Positions 7,097-9,919 of a stretch of DNA of 9,919 bases are shown in pieces. How positions within the stretch are numbered: position 1 is the first letter of the stretch; each line of letters starts with the position of its first letter. The stretch is from the NCBI GenBank assembly GCA_030625695.1, contig DAOUQK010000117.1, positions 1 through 9,919 on the forward strand, written 5' to 3'. A model generated the notes under the pieces. It did not search any database. It saw only the letters and a list, made by a program, of their open reading frames with translations, and was not told the DNA's origin. The translations under genes and the position numbers were made by a program. The DNA is from Paracoccaceae bacterium (GTDB lineage Bacteria > Pseudomonadota > Alphaproteobacteria > Rhodobacterales > Rhodobacteraceae).

Positions 7097-7684
7097 ATGA
7101 ACCGTTTACTCAAAGCCGCCGCTGTCGCCGCAACCGCCATTTTCGCCAGTGGAGGCGCATGGGCCGCTGATTGCCCGGTGACCATTCTTGATCCGTTTGA
7201 TCTGGAAGGTGATGACATCGACAGCATCTATGACTGCATGAAGGACGACCTGGTCGCCGGATACGCCAGCCAAGGCAGCAAGATCGCCGAGAACTATCGC
7301 AATTGGACCGTCACTTCGACCCGCATGGGTGTCGCCGGGCCACATGGCAGCCGGTTGTTGCTGACCTTCGCCAATTCGATTGGTGCTGAGGCCTATCTCA
7401 AGTTCGAAGAAGAAGGCGCGAATATGCCTGTCGGGTCGGTGCTGGCCAAGGAAAGCATCAAGATACACAAGAAAAAGAAAATGGCCGTTCCCGGACCTTT
7501 GTTTTTGATGACCAAAGTGGCGGCGGGTGAATTGCCTGATACCAATGACTGGCGCTATGACGCGCTGGCGCCCAGTGGCAAGGTGATGAAGATCAAACAA
7601 TCTTATTGCCACAACTGCCATCTGGGCTTTGAGGATCAGGACTATATGGGGTATCCGCTGGAAGAACTCCGCCTCAAGAACTGA
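7097..7684 (+). CDS. Periplasmic monohaem cytochrome, P460-like family
   Basis: A 195-residue exported c-type cytochrome. The signal peptide has a basic start (MNRLLK), a hydrophobic Ala-rich core and an AWA-AD cleavage site at about residue 23. One haem c site, CHNCH (C171, C174, H175), sits close to the C-terminus, followed by LGFEDQDYMGYP. The preceding region (NYRNW 66-70, MPVGSVLAKES 110-120, FLMTK 136-140, NDWRYDAL 150-157, then GKVMK) matches the pattern of the cytochrome P460 family. In those proteins a beta-sheet domain holds a haem attached near the C-terminus. Characterised relatives act on hydroxylamine or nitric oxide, or are cytochromes c'-beta; which activity applies here cannot be read from the sequence. 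A cross-linking lysine cannot be assigned without alignment. C26 and C47 could form a disulphide. GGGAG (7085-7089) lies seven bases before the ATG. The gene stands alone and ends at a strong terminator. Confidence 0.8.
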   Translation: MNRLLKAAAVAATAIFASGGAWAADCPVTILDPFDLEGDDIDSIYDCMKDDLVAGYASQGSKIAENYRNWTVTSTRMGVAGPHGSRLLLTFANSIGAEAYLKFEEEGANMPVGSVLAKESIKIHKKKKMAVPGPLFLMTKVAAGELPDTNDWRYDALAPSGKVMKIKQSYCHNCHLGFEDQDYMGYPLEELRLKN

Positions 7685-7704
7685 TACATCCAAACCCGAA
7701 AATC

Positions 7705-7736
7705 GCAAAAGCCCGGCCTGAACGCCGGGCTTTTGC
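7705..7736. terminator. Intrinsic terminator after the cytochrome gene, likely bidirectional
   Basis: A perfect 13-bp stem, GCAAAAGCCCGGC (7705-7717) with GCCGGGCTTTTGC (7724-7736), encloses a 6-nt loop. The A-run on one side and T-run on the other let it act in both directions, ending the cytochrome transcript and also the leftward LuxR-TPR transcript. Confidence 0.88.
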
Positions 7737-7779
7737 ATGTTTACACCGGGCGCCGCGCATCCAACCCAGCCAATAGTCT

Positions 7780-7802
7780 GTAGGGTGGGTTTTTAACCCA
7801 CC
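7780..7802. repeat. Short palindromic repeat GTAGGGTGGGTT-TTT-AACCCACC
   Basis: GGTGGGTT (7784-7791) pairs perfectly with AACCCACC (7795-7802) across a TTT loop. It lies in the 185-bp gap between the cytochrome and LuxR-TPR stop codons, beyond the terminator. The sequence resembles short dispersed intergenic palindromes. A partial match, GTAGGGTGGGT followed by ACCCAC, occurs inside priA at 3011-3029. Confidence 0.5.
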
Positions 7803-7869
7803 TTTCCCGCTTGAAATGAACAACACGCGTTCTGAATAAAAGGGCAAGCCGTGACCGGGTTTGCAGACC

Positions 7870-9300
7870 TTACTCTGGCATACCGGCATCGCGCAGGCAG
7901 GTTCGTAACGCCTCGGTGGCCAGCAAATCCGTCAACGGGATACGCTCAAGATCACCAAGGACTGTACCCGGCAGCGCTTCGAGACAGGCCAGAACCGCTG
8001 CCTTGCCTTCTGCTGCCTGTCCGACCTGCATATGGCTGGCCGCTAGCAAAAAGTGGCCGATAAACCATGTCGGCATCCGGTGAACGGCGCGGGTGGACCA
8101 GTCAATCGCATCGCCATACCGACCGGCCATGTAATGCGCCATTGCCATGCCGGAAAAGCGAAAGAAAATGCTGGGATCACGCGGGTTGGACCGGATGGCG
8201 ATCTGTTGATTTGTTATCGCCTCGTCACTGCGGCCAATAAACCCCAGAATGGTGCCAAGACTGCCATAAGCCAGCGAACAATTCGGGTTCAATTCTACCG
8301 CCCGTTCCAATGCGGCAATAGATTCATCGTGTTTGTGCAGCCCCCAGCACGAAATGCCATGCGCCCAATGGGCATATTCATTGCGCTGATCCAGACGGGT
8401 TGCACGTTTACCCAAATCATAGGCCAAGTTTATGGTCGCCGGGAAATCTTTGGCAAACCCCAACAGCGCAATATGGTGATGGATAAGTGATAGAACCATC
8501 GTCGCCTCTGCGCTTTCAGGATCAAGCGCGAGGGCACGATCGAGCAAGGCCAATGCTGTGTCAAAACTCGCCTCGTTGAAATCATACAGCAGATGCCACG
8601 CCTGCATTGTCAGTTCCCAAACCGTCAGGTTGGGCCGGGCGCTGCGCGCGACTGGTTCGCTGGCCGTCAGATGCACGCGGGTCTGGATTGAGGCGACGAC
8701 ATTGCGGGTGATCTCGTCCTGCAAATCAAAGATATCGGTTGGCTGACCATCATACCGCTCGGACCAGACATGCCCGCCGGTTATGCCATCAATCAACTGC
8801 GCTGTGACCCTGATCCGGTCACCAGACCTTCGCACACTGCCTTCCAGCACGTATCTGACGCCAAGATCACGGGCGATTTCCTTGACGTCCACATTTCGGC
8901 CTTTGTAGGTGAATGTGGTGTTACGGGCGATGATGAACAACCAGGGAGAGCGGGACAAGGCGGTGATGATGTCTTCGCTGATACCGTCCGAGAAAAACGC
9001 CTGACCCGGATCGTCTGACATGTTTTCAAATGCCAGCACAGCGATCGAGGGTTTCTCAGACAGCCCGGCGTGCGGCGGGTTTTCCGGTATTGAAGATATC
9101 TTGTCGAAGTGTTTGTGAAGGTCAAGCTTTGAGGTCACCCCAAGCTTGCGATAGATCGTCGCCAGATGGGTACGCACAGTTGATGGGGCGATGCACAGCC
9201 GTTCCGCAATCTCAACATAGCTTTCCCCGCCGGCAAACGCCTGGGCAATCTCTTGCTCTCGGGCGCTTAAAGGGCCGGATTGTGCGTTTAGATCGTCCAA
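7870..9300 (-). CDS. LuxR-type HTH regulator with TolB-like domain and TPR repeats
   Basis: A 476-residue predicted cytoplasmic regulator. The DNA-binding domain is at the N-terminus (about 10-62), with LSAREQEIAQAFAGGESYVE and STVRTHLATIYRKLGV, the classic LuxR/FixJ four-helix HTH. Residues 84-208 form a well-conserved TolB-like (COG5616) domain: PSIAVLAFENMSDDPGQAFF, SDGISEDIITALSR, VLEGSVRRSGDRIRV and HVWSERYDG. TPR repeats follow from about 245 to 440, for example ALLDRALALDP and LERAVELNPNCSLAYGSLG. There is no receiver or autoinducer-binding domain, so the signal probably enters through the TolB-like or TPR part, which is inference. The start is TTG 9300-9298 with GAGGA four bases upstream. 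The gene is divergent from an NTF2-like gene, with 159 bp between start codons, so it may regulate that promoter or itself. Confidence 0.88.
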   Translation of the reverse strand: MDDLNAQSGPLSAREQEIAQAFAGGESYVEIAERLCIAPSTVRTHLATIYRKLGVTSKLDLHKHFDKISSIPENPPHAGLSEKPSIAVLAFENMSDDPGQAFFSDGISEDIITALSRSPWLFIIARNTTFTYKGRNVDVKEIARDLGVRYVLEGSVRRSGDRIRVTAQLIDGITGGHVWSERYDGQPTDIFDLQDEITRNVVASIQTRVHLTASEPVARSARPNLTVWELTMQAWHLLYDFNEASFDTALALLDRALALDPESAEATMVLSLIHHHIALLGFAKDFPATINLAYDLGKRATRLDQRNEYAHWAHGISCWGLHKHDESIAALERAVELNPNCSLAYGSLGTILGFIGRSDEAITNQQIAIRSNPRDPSIFFRFSGMAMAHYMAGRYGDAIDWSTRAVHRMPTWFIGHFLLAASHMQVGQAAEGKAAVLACLEALPGTVLGDLERIPLTDLLATEALRTCLRDAGMPE

Positions 9301-9304
9301 TATT

Positions 9305-9309
9305 TCCTC
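9305..9309 (-). promoter_or_regulatory. Ribosome binding site for the TTG start of the LuxR-TPR gene
   Basis: The minus strand reads GAGGA, then AATA, then TTG. It is the best Shine-Dalgarno match in this leader, and no in-frame ATG with a ribosome binding site lies close upstream. It therefore fixes the non-ATG start. Confidence 0.6.
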
Positions 9310-9448
9310 GCTATTTGTCCTTGGGAAATTTGCGGCAACACATATGCATTAGGCGTAATTCCAGCATCTGGTGGAGGCAAAATACAACAGGCATCTGATA
9401 CCGCCCCAACCCGATAGCTCGTAATTTCCTACCATAGAACCAACAAAT

Positions 9449-9452
9449 GGAG
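9449..9452 (+). promoter_or_regulatory. Ribosome binding site choosing ATG 9460
   Basis: GGAG lies seven bases before ATG 9460 but only one base before the in-frame ATG 9454. The later start is therefore preferred for the NTF2-like gene. Confidence 0.6.
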
Positions 9453-9459
9453 AATGGAA

Positions 9460-9861
9460 ATGACCAACACTGAAACAGCCAGCCAGAATACAACCGCGGT
9501 AAGTGGTGCAGATATCGTCGCCCGTGGATGGGATGCGGTGGCCAGCGGTGACTGGGACCGGCTTATTGCCGACTACACCAATGACATGGTGTTTGTGATG
9601 CCGGGACAGGATGATGTGCTGAACGGTCGGCAGGGTTTTCGCGATATGCTCGACAATCTTGGCGCAGGTTTACCGCCGGGTTTTGAGATACTGTCGATCC
9701 GTCAGATCGGCGAAACCGGCGAAGTTGTCTCGGTGGTCACCTGGAAAAGCGATAAGGTCCCCGGCGGCAGCCAACTGGCGGTTTTGTTCCGGTTTGCCGG
9801 GGATAAGGTACAGGAAGAACGTTGGTTCATCGACACCGAACAATGGAAAGCGGCGTTCTGA
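9460..9861 (+). CDS. NTF2/SnoaL-like small protein
   Basis: A 133-residue protein with the pattern of the NTF2-like cone-shaped alpha+beta barrel. An N-terminal helix (ADIVARGWDAVASGDWDRLI, 17-36) is followed by the strand FVMPGQDDVLNGRQGFRDML (45-64). Further strands are EVVSVVTWKSDK (88-99) and LAVLFRFAGDKVQEERWF (106-123). This fold serves many small enzymes and ligand-binding proteins, such as polyketide cyclases, dehydratases and isomerases; the substrate cannot be predicted. No signal peptide or membrane segment is seen. It reads away from the LuxR-TPR gene across a short shared promoter region, which suggests linked control. A hairpin lies 15 bp after the stop. Confidence 0.75.
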   Translation: MTNTETASQNTTAVSGADIVARGWDAVASGDWDRLIADYTNDMVFVMPGQDDVLNGRQGFRDMLDNLGAGLPPGFEILSIRQIGETGEVVSVVTWKSDKVPGGSQLAVLFRFAGDKVQEERWFIDTEQWKAAF

Positions 9862-9876
9862 ACAATCGTTGTACCG

Positions 9877-9902
9877 GGCGCCGCACTTTTGGTTGCGGCG
9901 TC
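9877..9902 (+). terminator. Possible terminator hairpin after the NTF2-like gene
   Basis: GGCGCCGCA (9877-9885) pairs with TGCGGCGTC (9894-9902) over nine pairs, one of them G-T, around an 8-nt loop. No T-run follows, so it is at most a weak or factor-assisted terminator. Confidence 0.4.
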
Positions 9903-9919
9903 ACACTCCGGGGAAACCC

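Noticed and set aside
7745..7756. 12-nt match ACCGGGCGCCGC shared with 9873-9884
   Set aside because: It is short, GC-rich and has different flanks; chance is a sufficient explanation in this base composition.

Overview
The window looks like a chromosomal segment from an alphaproteobacterium of the Rhodobacterales (Roseobacter-type). The reasons are the high GC content, the protein character of PriA, the TalC-like transaldolase, DUF484 and XerC, and the local order priA / transaldolase / DUF484 / xerC. This is inferred from family resemblance, not from a database search.

Layout from left to right. (1) Positions 1 to about 311 hold the 5' end of an IS5-family insertion sequence. Its transposase runs leftward off the window, and the IS end lies only about 25 bp before the next gene. 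(2) 336-2024 (+) encodes a class III nucleotidyl cyclase fused to a degenerate TolB-like segment and TPR repeats. (3) 2043-4238 (-) is priA, the primosomal helicase, convergent with the cyclase gene. (4) Divergent from priA, 4356-5009 (+) encodes a small transaldolase of the FSA/TalC family. (5) 5010-5311 is a gene-free stretch with three palindromic GC-rich repeats at an exact 41-bp period. (6) 5312-6951 (+) is a two-gene unit, DUF484 followed by xerC, overlapping by four bases. (7) 7097-7684 (+) is an exported monohaem cytochrome of the P460 type, closed by a strong intrinsic terminator. (8) 7870-9300 (-) is a LuxR-type HTH protein with a TolB-like domain and TPR repeats. (9) Divergent from it, 9460-9861 (+) is a small NTF2/SnoaL-like protein.

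Most genes here are housekeeping: replication restart, pentose phosphate metabolism and chromosome dimer resolution. The accessory content is the IS, the P460 cytochrome and two signalling proteins of related architecture. Those two share a TolB-like plus TPR body but carry different N-terminal output domains, a nucleotidyl cyclase in one and a DNA-binding HTH in the other. I see no CRISPR array, tRNA, rRNA, prophage, defence island or biosynthetic cluster, and no clear evidence of a wholly new multi-gene system. The best leads are the IS-disrupted cyclase locus, the LuxR-TPR / NTF2-like divergent pair, the 41-bp-period palindrome array, and the active-site Phe that argues against a fructose-6-phosphate aldolase label.
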